Shown piece by piece: positions 1-7,532 of a DNA stretch of 64,000 nucleotides. The notes under the pieces were generated by a model that saw only the letters and a program-made list of their open reading frames with translations, had not been told where the DNA came from and searched no databases. The position numbers were made by a program, and so were the translations under genes. Source of the stretch: Methylophilus glucosoxydans (GTDB lineage: Bacteria > Pseudomonadota > Gammaproteobacteria > Burkholderiales > Methylophilaceae); NCBI RefSeq assembly GCF_042676145.1, contig NZ_JBHTJW010000002.1:992001-1056000 (forward strand). The letters run 5' to 3'. Position 1 is the first letter of the stretch; the number at the start of each line of letters is the position of its first letter.

Positions 1-115
1 AAATATGGGCGATATTCGGTGCGCTGGCTTTGAGGGCGCGATACAGTTTATCGAGACGGAATTGAGAGAGGGCGGCGCTGCCGCGCAGGCTAAGGAATTG
101 CGCTTGACTAGACAT
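1..115 (-). CDS. purL: Phosphoribosylformylglycinamidine synthase, N-terminal fragment (cut by window edge)
   Basis: Only the first 38 codons are inside the window; the gene continues beyond base 1. The reading starts at the ATG at 113-115 and gives MSSQAQFLSLRGSAALSQFR followed by LDKLYRALK. The 'LRG-xALS-FRLxKL' pattern is the usual opening of the large proteobacterial PurL (about 1300 aa), which makes FGAM from FGAR, ATP and glutamine in purine synthesis. The call rests on this N-terminal signature only, so it is likely but not certain. The next gene on the same strand ends in a terminator hairpin about 90 bp upstream, so purL probably has its own promoter in 116-207. Confidence 0.75.
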   Translation of the reverse strand, partial: MSSQAQFLSLRGSAALSQFRLDKLYRALKASAPNIAHI

Positions 116-207
116 GAGGCGGTTGGATTTTTCAATGAAAATTCAAACCGCCATTTTAACAGAAAGCGCGTCTGATATCGAATGCGCCAAAGCGCCTGCC
201 CAAATAA

Positions 208-233
208 AAACAGCAACCATGCGGTTGCTGTTT
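208..233 (-). terminator. Rho-independent terminator of the PepSY gene
   Basis: An 8-bp perfect stem, cagcaacc (211-218) with ggttgctg (223-230), has a 4-base loop and is flanked by A and T runs. Read on the minus strand it is followed by a T-rich tract. It lies 26 bp after the stop of the PepSY-domain gene. Confidence 0.8.
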
Positions 234-258
234 GACTGACTGCGGGGACGATAAAAAA

Positions 259-768
259 TTAGTCTTTGCCGATTTCGTAGACTTCTTCTTCGGTTTCCCC
301 AATTTTGCCGGTCACTGCATCGACTTCGACTTCGATTTCCTTGCCGTTGGCTTGCTTGATATCAAATTCGTAGACAGGATTGCCGTTTTCCAGCTCATAT
401 TCGATGCTTTCCACGTCACCTGGATATTTGTCCAGCGCAGTTTTTTTGGCTTGTTCCATCGTCACTTTGGCTTTGGATTTGAATTCGTCGCTGTTAGGGT
501 CAACATCCACTTCTTCTTCAAATACCTTGCCAGTTTTGGCTTCACATTCTACTTCCCATTCTTTGCCATCTGTGCCGACAATGTCGAACTCATAAATGGC
601 ACCACGGCCTTTTTCAATCTCGGCTTCCAGTGAGACGACTTTGCCCGGATGTTTGGCCAATGCGGCTTTCATGCATTTTTCCATCGGGCCATTATGGCTG
701 TGGTTGTTAGCCTGTGCAGACAAGCTGAATAAAGTGGCAACGGCTGCAATCACTAAAGACTTGTTCAT
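259..768 (-). CDS. Exported protein with two PepSY domains
   Basis: A 169-aa acidic protein. The start is the ATG at 766-768 because GGAGA lies 8 bases upstream and a signal peptide follows directly (MNKSLVIAAVATLFSLSAQA, then NNHSH). An upstream in-frame extension overlapping feoB has no such support. Two PepSY-like repeats are visible, at about residues 30-90 and 105-165. Each has the pattern 'A..KYPG.V.S.E.E...G..YEFDI...G.E.EVE.DA.TGK'. PepSY domains are periplasmic or extracellular modules often linked to peptidase inhibition or metal/redox systems; the exact role here is unknown. The gene follows feoB by 83 bp on the same strand and ends in a terminator, so co-transcription with feoAB is possible. 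Confidence 0.8.
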   Translation of the reverse strand: MNKSLVIAAVATLFSLSAQANNHSHNGPMEKCMKAALAKHPGKVVSLEAEIEKGRGAIYEFDIVGTDGKEWEVECEAKTGKVFEEEVDVDPNSDEFKSKAKVTMEQAKKTALDKYPGDVESIEYELENGNPVYEFDIKQANGKEIEVEVDAVTGKIGETEEEVYEIGKD

Positions 769-851
769 GGATGGAGTCTCCTTATTTTTAAGTGGAAGAT
801 TCACTTTAACATAGATTATATTTTCCTGTTTCTGTTTGAAATCAAGAAATT

Positions 852-2642
852 TCAATAGCCGAGTGCACGAGCCGTTTGGTAAAACGCAAAGCTGACCAGC
901 CAGGCCAGCATCAGGGACCAAGCCAAAGACAGCCACATAAAACCGCTGCTTTTACTTTCGGATTTAAGTGTGGCGATGGTCGACAGGCAGGGCGTATAAA
1001 TCAGTGTAAACAGCATAAAGCTCATGCCTTGTACCCAGTCGATATTGCTGGCAATTTGTTGGCTGAGCGCATCCCCTTGCAGGCCATAAATCACGGCCAG
1101 CGAGCCGACCACGATTTCTTTGGCAACAAAACCAAAAATCAGGGCAATCGCCAGTTGGGTGTCAATGCCAATGGGGTCCAGCACGGGCGCGAAAAAGCGG
1201 CCTATGCTCCCGGCCCAGGTTTCAGGGCTGGCTGGCGTGGCAGAAAAAGGTAAATGCGTGAGTAGCCAGACCAGCACCACCCCAATCACAATAAACTTGG
1301 TGGCGCGTGCCAAAAAGTGTTTCACCTCTTGCCAGCCACGCATCCAGATTTGTTGTGGGGTAGGGAAGCGATAAGGCGGCAGCTCAAGCACAAAGGGCTC
1401 GCGGCTTTGAAAGCTGCGTTTGAACAGGACCGCCGTGATAAAAATGGTGGCAAAACTGACCAGATACAGCGAAAACAGGACCAACGCGGCTTGTGACGGC
1501 GGGAACAGAATGGCGATGATAAATAAAAATACCTGTAATCTGGCTGAGCACAGTGACAGCGGTATCGTCAGCATGGTCAGTAAACGCATGGGGCGGCTGC
1601 GCATGACGCGAGTGCCCATGAGTGCGGGCACATTGCAGCCAAACCCCATCAGCATCATGACAAAGCCACGGCCATCCAGTCCCATTTTGGCCATCAGCGT
1701 ATCCATCAGAAAAGCCGCGCGTGAGAGATAGCCGCTGTCTTCCACCATGCTCATGACCAGGAAAAATAGCACAATGATGGGTACAAAAGCGGCCACCGTA
1801 CTAAACCCGGTATACAAGCCGTCCAGCAACAGCCCGTTGAGCCAGCCCGGCAAGAAGGCCAAAGCTGGTTCCAGCGCCTGGCTACGCAGCGTGTCAAACA
1901 GCCAGCCCATGCCTTCTTGCAAGGGTGCGCCTACGCTGAAAATAAACTGGAACAGCAAAAATACGGACAGCAAAAACAGCGGCAGCCCAAACCAGGGATG
2001 GAGCAATATCTTATCCAGGCGGTCGGTGAGTGTGTGGTTCAGTTGAATAGGAAACTGCACGCTCTGATCGATAATCTGGTGCATTTCCTGCTCAATGGCA
2101 TTTTCGAGTTCGAGCTTGCGGGCAATACTGTCAGGCGAGGTCAGATTAGGGTGCTGCAGCATGGTCTCTGCCGCCAGCTGTAGCGCTTCTGGGCAGCCTT
2201 GCCCGTACTTGGCGCTAATGGTACGCACCGGCATGCCTAACTGTTTGCTCATGGCCTGGGTGTTGATGGTGATGCCGGCCCGTTTGGCCTCATCCTCCAT
2301 ATTGAGCAACAGGACTGCAGGCAAGCCCAAGGCGCGGATTTGCAAGGCGAGTGAAAGCTGTCGGTCGATTTGCGCACTGTTGAGGATAATCAGCACCAGG
2401 TCAATCTGGTGATGGCTCAGGAAATGCCTGACCACGTGTTCATCATCAGAAAAGCCGTGCAAATCATACAGGCCGGGTAAATCGATGAGCTCGGCAATAT
2501 GTCCCCCCAGCAGCAGCTTGGCACTCATCAGGTCGACCGTGATGCCAGGCCAGTTGCCGACGCGCGCAGACGCACCACTCAGGCGGTTAAACAGGGTGGA
2601 TTTGCCGGTATTCGGCATCCCAAGTAAGGCGACACGTTTCAT
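852..2642 (-). CDS. feoB: Ferrous iron transporter FeoB (compact form)
   Basis: Inner-membrane Fe(II) transporter with an N-terminal G-protein domain. GTPase motifs are visible: GMPNTGKS (G1, residues 8-15), DLPG (G3, 54-57) and NMED (G4, 114-117). A helical linker follows, then the membrane part from about residue 215. That part carries the conserved GFGCNVPALMGTR segment and several hydrophobic helices, including a late 'TPCLSTIATLKSE' motif. At 596 aa it is clearly shorter than E. coli FeoB (773 aa), but every core block is present, so it is a compact variant and not a truncation. It overlaps feoA by 4 bp (ATGA) and is translationally coupled to it. Confidence 0.95.
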   Translation of the reverse strand: MKRVALLGMPNTGKSTLFNRLSGASARVGNWPGITVDLMSAKLLLGGHIAELIDLPGLYDLHGFSDDEHVVRHFLSHHQIDLVLIILNSAQIDRQLSLALQIRALGLPAVLLLNMEDEAKRAGITINTQAMSKQLGMPVRTISAKYGQGCPEALQLAAETMLQHPNLTSPDSIARKLELENAIEQEMHQIIDQSVQFPIQLNHTLTDRLDKILLHPWFGLPLFLLSVFLLFQFIFSVGAPLQEGMGWLFDTLRSQALEPALAFLPGWLNGLLLDGLYTGFSTVAAFVPIIVLFFLVMSMVEDSGYLSRAAFLMDTLMAKMGLDGRGFVMMLMGFGCNVPALMGTRVMRSRPMRLLTMLTIPLSLCSARLQVFLFIIAILFPPSQAALVLFSLYLVSFATIFITAVLFKRSFQSREPFVLELPPYRFPTPQQIWMRGWQEVKHFLARATKFIVIGVVLVWLLTHLPFSATPASPETWAGSIGRFFAPVLDPIGIDTQLAIALIFGFVAKEIVVGSLAVIYGLQGDALSQQIASNIDWVQGMSFMLFTLIYTPCLSTIATLKSESKSSGFMWLSLAWSLMLAWLVSFAFYQTARALGY

Positions 2643-2887
2643 ACGGCAGGGGAGTCTAACAGGTCAACGGGGTGTAAATGAATGGCACTGGCATCGTGCA
2701 GACGAATGATCACATCCGTGGAGCCGATACGGACATGTAACGGCCCATTAAACGAGGCCTGTCTGATCACCTCTATGCGCTTACCGCTACGAAATCCAAG
2801 GGCATTCAGGCGTTGGGCCAGTGCTTGCTCTGCATGAATGCGGTCTACGATGGCAGTCTGCCCTGGTTTCAGTGCGTCTAGATGCAT
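2639..2887 (-). CDS. feoA: Ferrous iron transport accessory protein FeoA
   Basis: An 82-aa SH3-like FeoA protein: 'LKPGQTAIVDRI....AQRLNALGFRSGKRIEVIRQ...NGPLHVRIGSTDVIIR'. FeoA binds FeoB in the cytoplasm and is needed for Fe(II) uptake. The ATG at 2887 (MHLDALKPGQ) is chosen; a TTG four codons upstream (2899) is also open, and neither has a clear Shine-Dalgarno. It is the first gene of the feoA-feoB pair. A possible Fur site covers the stretch just upstream. Confidence 0.9.
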   Translation of the reverse strand: MHLDALKPGQTAIVDRIHAEQALAQRLNALGFRSGKRIEVIRQASFNGPLHVRIGSTDVIIRLHDASAIHLHPVDLLDSPAV

Positions 2888-2897
2888 GGTTGCGTTC

Positions 2898-2918
2898 AAA
2901 TGAGAATAATTCTTGATT
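2898..2918 (-). promoter_or_regulatory. Possible Fur-binding site upstream of feoAB
   Basis: The stretch tgagaataattcttga (2901-2916) is a near-palindrome centred on 'gaat-a-attc' and resembles the alternating AAT/ATT repeats of Fur boxes. It sits about 15 bp before the FeoA ATG, where iron repression would be expected. This is pattern matching by eye; no scoring was done. Confidence 0.35.
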
Positions 2919-3004
2919 GTAGCTTAGAATGACAATGAAAGAAATTGTTCATTCGATCTTTTCTCAAGTTGCGCGTTCAATCGCGGTATCCATCACAGCC
3001 AACA

Positions 3005-3030
3005 AAAAAGCCAGCAACGGCTGGCTTTTT
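3005..3030 (-). terminator. Bidirectional terminator after the parvulin gene
   Basis: The stem gccagc (3010-3015) pairs with gctggc (3020-3025) around a 4-base loop. It is flanked by an A run on one side and a T run on the other, so it can work in either direction. It lies 22 bp beyond the stop of the minus-strand PpiC gene. Confidence 0.85.
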
Positions 3031-3052
3031 GCAGGCTCAAAACGAATCCGGC

Positions 3053-3862
3053 TTATTTTTTCTCAAGGCCGCTCACGTCAATTTTGGCTTTGTCTTTGAG
3101 GCTCAACATGTATTTTTCGAGCTTACGTTGTTGAATGGTACGCTCAATACCTTCCTGAACTTTATCATAGGCCGGTGCTTGCAGTGCACGGGTGTCTACC
3201 AGCTTGATCACATGCCAGCCAAACTGTGACTGCACTGGCTCAGGTGTGGTTTCACCTTTTTTCAGGGCAACCAAGGCTTCAGCAAAAGGCTTGACCATGC
3301 CAGCTGGTGAGAACCAGCCCAGATCGCCCCCTTTGTCTTTGGAGCCTGGGTCCAAAGATTTTTCCTTGGCCACTTTGGCAAAGTCAGTCCCTTTTTTCAG
3401 GTCAGCAATAATGGCTTTGGCTTCGGCTTCTGTTTTCACCAAGATGTGGCGGGCGTTGTACTCTTTGTCACCCAGTTCTTTTTTGTATTGCTCGTAAGCT
3501 TCTTTTTTCTCGGCATCGGTCACAGGATTTTTCTTGATGAAATCTCCCAGGAAAGCATTCACTAGTAACTTGCGACGAGCCAATTCTTCACTGACCACAA
3601 AGTCAGGCAATTTATCAATACCGGCTTTTTGCGCTTCCTGATAGGCCAACTCAGAGCCAACCAGTTCATTCACCACGGCTGCTTTCATGCCATCGTTGGC
3701 TTTTTGGCCTGTACGCGCTTCAGCATCCTTGAGGATAAACTCTACCCAGGATTTCTTGATCGGTTTGCCATTGACGGTGGCTACCGCGTCGGCATCCGCC
3801 GCATACACATGTGGCATTGCGCTTAAGCAAGCAATTGCCAACAATACTTTCAAAAATTTCAT
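3053..3862 (-). CDS. Periplasmic PpiC-type peptidyl-prolyl cis-trans isomerase
   Basis: A 269-aa parvulin-like foldase. A signal peptide is clear (MKFLKVLLAIACLSAMPHVYA, cleaved before ADADA). A helical chaperone region follows, then a rotamase domain at about residues 135-230 with 'ARHILVKTEAEAKAII', 'GGDLGWFSPAGMVKPF' and 'VQSQFGWHVIKL'. It should help outer-membrane or periplasmic proteins fold, like SurA and PrsA relatives. It is the last gene of the minus-strand cluster yciB-yciI-bolA-ppiC, an order often seen in betaproteobacteria, and a terminator follows. Confidence 0.92.
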   Translation of the reverse strand: MKFLKVLLAIACLSAMPHVYAADADAVATVNGKPIKKSWVEFILKDAEARTGQKANDGMKAAVVNELVGSELAYQEAQKAGIDKLPDFVVSEELARRKLLVNAFLGDFIKKNPVTDAEKKEAYEQYKKELGDKEYNARHILVKTEAEAKAIIADLKKGTDFAKVAKEKSLDPGSKDKGGDLGWFSPAGMVKPFAEALVALKKGETTPEPVQSQFGWHVIKLVDTRALQAPAYDKVQEGIERTIQQRKLEKYMLSLKDKAKIDVSGLEKK

Positions 3863-3919
3863 GCAATATCCTTAAAATAACGTTTTGAATTAGGTGCGAT
3901 ATTAAAAAACAGGATTGTT

Positions 3920-4186
3920 TCAAATAAATGACTCATCGGTCGATAAGGCCGTAATACTGAGCGCGTGGATGCGATGAGGCATTAAATCTTGCAAACATTG
4001 ATATACCATGCGATGGCGCATTATCTGTGATTTTCCTGAAAATAGCGAGCTTTTTACCGTGATGGTAAAGTGTCCGCCGCCAGTATTTCCTGCATGTCCG
4101 CGGTGCAAATCACTGTCATCCTGAATCTCGATGTGTTCCGGTGTCAGGCTCTGCAGGCGCTGCTCTATTTCAGCGCGCAGCATCAC
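3920..4186 (-). CDS. BolA family protein
   Basis: An 88-aa BolA-like protein. The family pattern is present: an N-terminal helix 'EIEQRLQSLTPEHIEIQDDS', then 'GHFTITVKSSLFSGKSQIMRHRMVYQCLQDLMPHRIHALSITALS'. BolA proteins partner with monothiol glutaredoxins and help in Fe-S or iron regulation. No glutaredoxin gene is adjacent. The start overlaps the end of yciI by 4 bp (ATGA), so the two are translationally coupled. 57 bp separate it from the downstream isomerase gene. Confidence 0.9.
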   Translation of the reverse strand: MMLRAEIEQRLQSLTPEHIEIQDDSDLHRGHAGNTGGGHFTITVKSSLFSGKSQIMRHRMVYQCLQDLMPHRIHALSITALSTDESFI

Positions 4187-4482
4187 GGCAAAGTCTTTCT
4201 AAACGGTTTGACGGTCACTTGGCCATAGACGCCTGCATGCACAAACGGATCGTCATTGGCCCAGTCTGTGGCCGCCTGCAATGAGTCAAATTCAGCGACA
4301 ATCAGGCTGCCACTAAAGCCTGCTTCACCAGGGTCTACGCTGTCTATGGCTGGCAACGGGCCTGCTAAAACCAGGCGGCCCTCGTTTTGCAATTGTTGCA
4401 ATCTGGCCAGATGCGGCGGGCGATGCTGCAGCCGCAATGGCAAGCTGTTCGTGGTGTCCTGTGCGTAAATCATGTAAAGCAT
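4183..4482 (-). CDS. yciI: YciI family protein
   Basis: A 99-aa ferredoxin-fold YciI-type protein. The family signs are 'YAQDTTNSLPLRLQHRPPHLARLQQL', 'GRLVLAGPLP' and 'GFSGSLIVAEFDSLQAATDWANDDPFVHAGVYGQVTVKPF', including the conserved His and Asp of the putative active site. The biochemical role in bacteria is unclear; relatives act as dehydrochlorinases or small accessory enzymes. It lies between yciB and bolA and overlaps bolA by 4 bp. Confidence 0.9.
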   Translation of the reverse strand: MLYMIYAQDTTNSLPLRLQHRPPHLARLQQLQNEGRLVLAGPLPAIDSVDPGEAGFSGSLIVAEFDSLQAATDWANDDPFVHAGVYGQVTVKPFRKTLP

Positions 4483-4532
4483 GGTGGCGTTCTTTCGCTG
4501 CGGCAGTCGATAAAGTCTGGCTAAACGTTTAG

Positions 4533-5078
4533 TCAGGCGGGCGGCTGATTTTGTTCAACCCAATGCGCTCTTAGCGCAAAGACTTGCACGATCATAAAGA
4601 TAAACATAAGGCTGGTGGCCCCAAACAACTTGAAGTTGACCCAGTCGTCTTCGCTGTAGTGAAAGGCAACGTAGAGGTTCAATATGCCCATGCCGATTAA
4701 AAAGGCAATCCAGTAGAGGTTTAGCTTGTCCCAGGTGGCGGCAGGCGGCGTCATCATTTTGCCCAGCATGCGCTCAATCAGGTTGCGTTTGAAGGCATAG
4801 CGGCTGAAAAGCAGGGCCAGTGCCCCAATCCAATAGATGGCAGTCGGCTTCCACATGATGTAGGTTTTGTCATGTAACAACAAGGTAATGCCGCCGAGAA
4901 CGGTAATCACCGCACCATTGATGGCCAGCATCTTGTCTATTTTGCCGCGTTTGAGCCAGATCACGCCGATCAGCAAGAGCGTACTAATCATGGCGACCGC
5001 AGTGGCTGCAAAGATGCCTGCTTTTTTATAAGCGATAAAGAACAGGATGACGGGGAGTAAATCGGTGATGATTTGCAT
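4533..5078 (-). CDS. yciB: Intracellular septation protein YciB/IspZ family
   Basis: A 181-aa inner-membrane protein with five to six hydrophobic helices. The YciB signature is visible: an N-terminal 'DLLPVILFFIAYKKAGIFAATAVAM', then 'GGITLLLHDKTYIMWKPTAIYWIGALALL', and a C-terminal 'NLYVAFHYSEDDWVNFKLFGATSLMFIFMIVQ'. In enterobacteria the protein links cell-envelope synthesis and the division machinery. It is the first gene of the yciB-yciI-bolA-ppiC group; the 129 bp between it and the divergent PHP gene should hold both promoters. Confidence 0.93.
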   Translation of the reverse strand: MQIITDLLPVILFFIAYKKAGIFAATAVAMISTLLLIGVIWLKRGKIDKMLAINGAVITVLGGITLLLHDKTYIMWKPTAIYWIGALALLFSRYAFKRNLIERMLGKMMTPPAATWDKLNLYWIAFLIGMGILNLYVAFHYSEDDWVNFKLFGATSLMFIFMIVQVFALRAHWVEQNQPPA

Positions 5079-5207
5079 GCTTGGCTTCAGTACACTGAAT
5101 TCTTGCTATCTGTGAGGGCACTATTTTGCTATGATTCTTGTCATAAAGTAAAGTTTATATGTAGACAATCCTGTCCCCGCACAACAGCGTAGTCTCTCTC
5201 TGTCAAT

Positions 5208-6059
5208 ATGTCCGTTCCGATAGATTTGCATTGCCACTCCACGCTCTCAGATGGCCTGCTCTCGCCTGAGGAGTTGGTTGCACACGCCGCAAGCAAAGGT
5301 GTGCGAGTGCTGGCGCTGACGGACCATGACGAAGTCGGCGGCCTGGCGCGCGCACGGACTGCCGCTGAACAGCATGGCATTACCCTAGTCAATGGCGTCG
5401 AAATCTCGGTGACCTGGAAAAAGCGGACCTTGCATATCGTTGGCTTGCGCATTGATGCGAGCGACCCGCAATTAATCACCACCTTTCAGCAAGTACATGC
5501 GGCGCGCGATACGCGTGCCCGGCAAATGGCCGAAGGCCTGGCCAAGGCTGGTATTGCTGGCGCCTACGAAGGTGCGAAGCAGATTGCGGGCAATAGTGTA
5601 ATGACGCGCAGTCATTTTGCCCAGTTTATCGTCAAACAAGGGCATGCTAAAAACATCAAGTCTGTCTTTAAAAAATATATGGTCAAAGGCAAGCCAGGGT
5701 TCGTCAACCATGAGTGGATGAGTCTGGAACAAGCAGTGACCTTGATTCGGCAGGCTGGCGGTGTCGCCGTGCTGGCACACCCTGGCCGTTATGACCTGGG
5801 CTTCGTCAATATGCATTTGCTATTGCACGAGTTCAGGGGCTACGGCGGACAGGCCATAGAAGTCGTGACTGGTAGCCATCAGCCGCCGCAGTTCGATCAG
5901 TTCGCAAAACTGGCCCATCGCTTTGACTTGAAGGCATCTCAAGGCTCTGACTATCATGGCCCAGGACTTTCGTTCATGGAAATGGGCCGCTTGCCCGCCT
6001 TACCGGCCAATTGTGTCCCCCTCTGGCAGGATTGGCCAGAGGCCAGTCTGCTGCAGTAG
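5208..6059 (+). CDS. PHP-domain phosphoesterase (YciV / RNase AM type)
   Basis: A 283-aa enzyme of the polymerase-and-histidinol-phosphatase fold. The metal-binding motif 'DLHCHSTLSDGLLSPEELV' is at residues 6-24, 'LALTDHDEVGGL' follows, and 'VAVLAHPGRYD' and 'GSDYHGPG' come later. Characterised relatives remove 3' phosphates from nucleoside 3',5'-bisphosphates or trim 5' ends of rRNA (E. coli YciV/RNase AM). It opens a plus-strand cluster and is followed after only 6 bp by the YciO gene, so the two are likely one transcript. This pairing recalls the yciV-yciO pair of E. coli. Confidence 0.92.
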   Translation: MSVPIDLHCHSTLSDGLLSPEELVAHAASKGVRVLALTDHDEVGGLARARTAAEQHGITLVNGVEISVTWKKRTLHIVGLRIDASDPQLITTFQQVHAARDTRARQMAEGLAKAGIAGAYEGAKQIAGNSVMTRSHFAQFIVKQGHAKNIKSVFKKYMVKGKPGFVNHEWMSLEQAVTLIRQAGGVAVLAHPGRYDLGFVNMHLLLHEFRGYGGQAIEVVTGSHQPPQFDQFAKLAHRFDLKASQGSDYHGPGLSFMEMGRLPALPANCVPLWQDWPEASLLQ

Positions 6060-6065
6060 TGCTTT

Positions 6066-6677
6066 ATGGCCCAGTACTTTATTATTCATGCGCAAAACCC
6101 GCAGGCGCGGTTGATTCAACAAGCGGTACAGCTGTTGAAGCAGGGCGGTATTCTGGCTTGTCCGACTGACTCCAGTTATGCCTTGGTGTGCCTGATGGAG
6201 TTCAAGGACGCGCAAACACGCATCCGCCGGTTGCGTGGTGTGGATGATGATCACCCCTTTACGCTGATCTGCCGTGATCTAGCCGAGATTGGCACCTATG
6301 CCAAAGTGAACAATAGCCAGTTTCGGCTACTGAAAGCCTTGACCCCTGGCGCTTATACCTTTTTGCTTGAGGCTAGCAGAGAAGTGCCGCGCCGCCTGCA
6401 TCACCCCAAACGCAGCACCATCGGTTTGCGCGTGCCCAAGCATGTTGTGACGCAAACCTTGCTGGACGCGCTGGATTGCCCCATGCTGAGCATGACCTTG
6501 CAATTACCCGGTGACGAGGCGCCCCTCTCGGTCGGATGGGAGATTCGGGAAGCGCTGGAACACCAGATTGATGCGGTGATTGACAGTGATATCGTGCACG
6601 TGGGTCCCACCACGGTGCTGGATTTGACCGAAGATCCGCCGTCACTGGTCCGGGCAGGTGTCGCGCCCTGGCCTTAA
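6066..6677 (+). CDS. YciO family protein (Sua5/YrdC-like)
   Basis: A 203-aa YrdC-fold protein. 'GGILACPTDSSYALVC' and 'LRGVDDDHPFTLICRDLAEIGTYAKVN' match the L-threonylcarbamoyl-AMP synthase fold. The 'PTDSSYALVC' and 'FRLLKALTPGAYTFLLEAS' forms are typical of YciO and not of TsaC. YciO has weak or no role in tRNA t6A formation, so its substrate remains uncertain. It follows the PHP gene by 6 bp and precedes the M50 protease gene by 21 bp. Confidence 0.9.
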   Translation: MAQYFIIHAQNPQARLIQQAVQLLKQGGILACPTDSSYALVCLMEFKDAQTRIRRLRGVDDDHPFTLICRDLAEIGTYAKVNNSQFRLLKALTPGAYTFLLEASREVPRRLHHPKRSTIGLRVPKHVVTQTLLDALDCPMLSMTLQLPGDEAPLSVGWEIREALEHQIDAVIDSDIVHVGPTTVLDLTEDPPSLVRAGVAPWP

Positions 6678-6698
6678 TGTTGTCTGAAAGCTATTTGC

Positions 6699-7340
6699 AT
6701 GGAAGAACTGACCGTCGTACAAAAAATTGCTGCCTACGCACTGCCTATCCTGTTTGCGATTACCGTGCATGAAGCTGCCCATGGTTACGCCGCCAAATAT
6801 TTTGGCGACTTGACCGCCGAGCGCATGGGCAGGATTACGCTTAATCCCTTCAAACATATTGACCCTATCGGCACCATTTTATTGCCCGCCATCAGCATTA
6901 TATTTGGCGGTATCCTGTTTGGCTGGGCAAAACCGGTGCCCGTGAATTTTGGCCAGTTACGCCGTCCCAAGCAGGATATGCTATGGGTGGCCCTAGCCGG
7001 CCCCGCGTCCAATTTTGTCATGGCATTGCTTTGGGGCTTGGTGTTGGCGAGAGTGGGACAATTTCCAGACGCAGCCCAGGCATACGTGTCGCAAATGAGT
7101 CTTGCGGGCGTACAAATCAATCTGGTGTTGCTGGTGCTTAACCTGTTTCCACTGCCACCGCTGGACGGTGGCCGCATTGCAGTGAGCTTATTGCCCATGT
7201 CCGCGGCCATCAAATTTGCCCAGCTCGAGCGTTACGGCATGCTGATACTGATTGCACTCCTGTTTACCGGTATTTTGGGGATAGTGCTGTCGCCGGTACT
7301 GCGCTTTTTTCAGCATTTGCTCACTGTGTTGGTGTTCTAA
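6699..7340 (+). CDS. Site-2 protease family (M50) membrane zinc metallopeptidase
   Basis: A 213-aa short intramembrane protease of the rhomboid-like 'FtsH-free' M50B type. The zinc motif HEAAHG lies in the first helix (about residues 23-28), and the second motif 'NLFPLPPLDGGRI' supplies the metal-binding aspartate. Four to five hydrophobic helices are seen and there is no PDZ domain, so it is not the full RseP type. The substrate is unknown. It is the last gene of the PHP-YciO-M50 cluster. The 192 bp that follow, between it and the converging DUF748 gene, show no obvious gene. Confidence 0.92.
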   Translation: MEELTVVQKIAAYALPILFAITVHEAAHGYAAKYFGDLTAERMGRITLNPFKHIDPIGTILLPAISIIFGGILFGWAKPVPVNFGQLRRPKQDMLWVALAGPASNFVMALLWGLVLARVGQFPDAAQAYVSQMSLAGVQINLVLLVLNLFPLPPLDGGRIAVSLLPMSAAIKFAQLERYGMLILIALLFTGILGIVLSPVLRFFQHLLTVLVF

Positions 7341-7532
7341 CAGCGAGCCCAACTTGGTTGATTCGTTGCGGCTTGAGTCGCTGCCTCTGCCTTTCAAGCC
7401 TGAGTTAAATCAGGTATTGATCATTAATCTTGGCTATATTTTTAAGCCACATTGGACTCAGAGGGCACAATAGCCAAATCGACTCGCTTTGGGAGTAAAT
7501 TCAACGTTTCAGCCGTCATGACACCGCTCACA

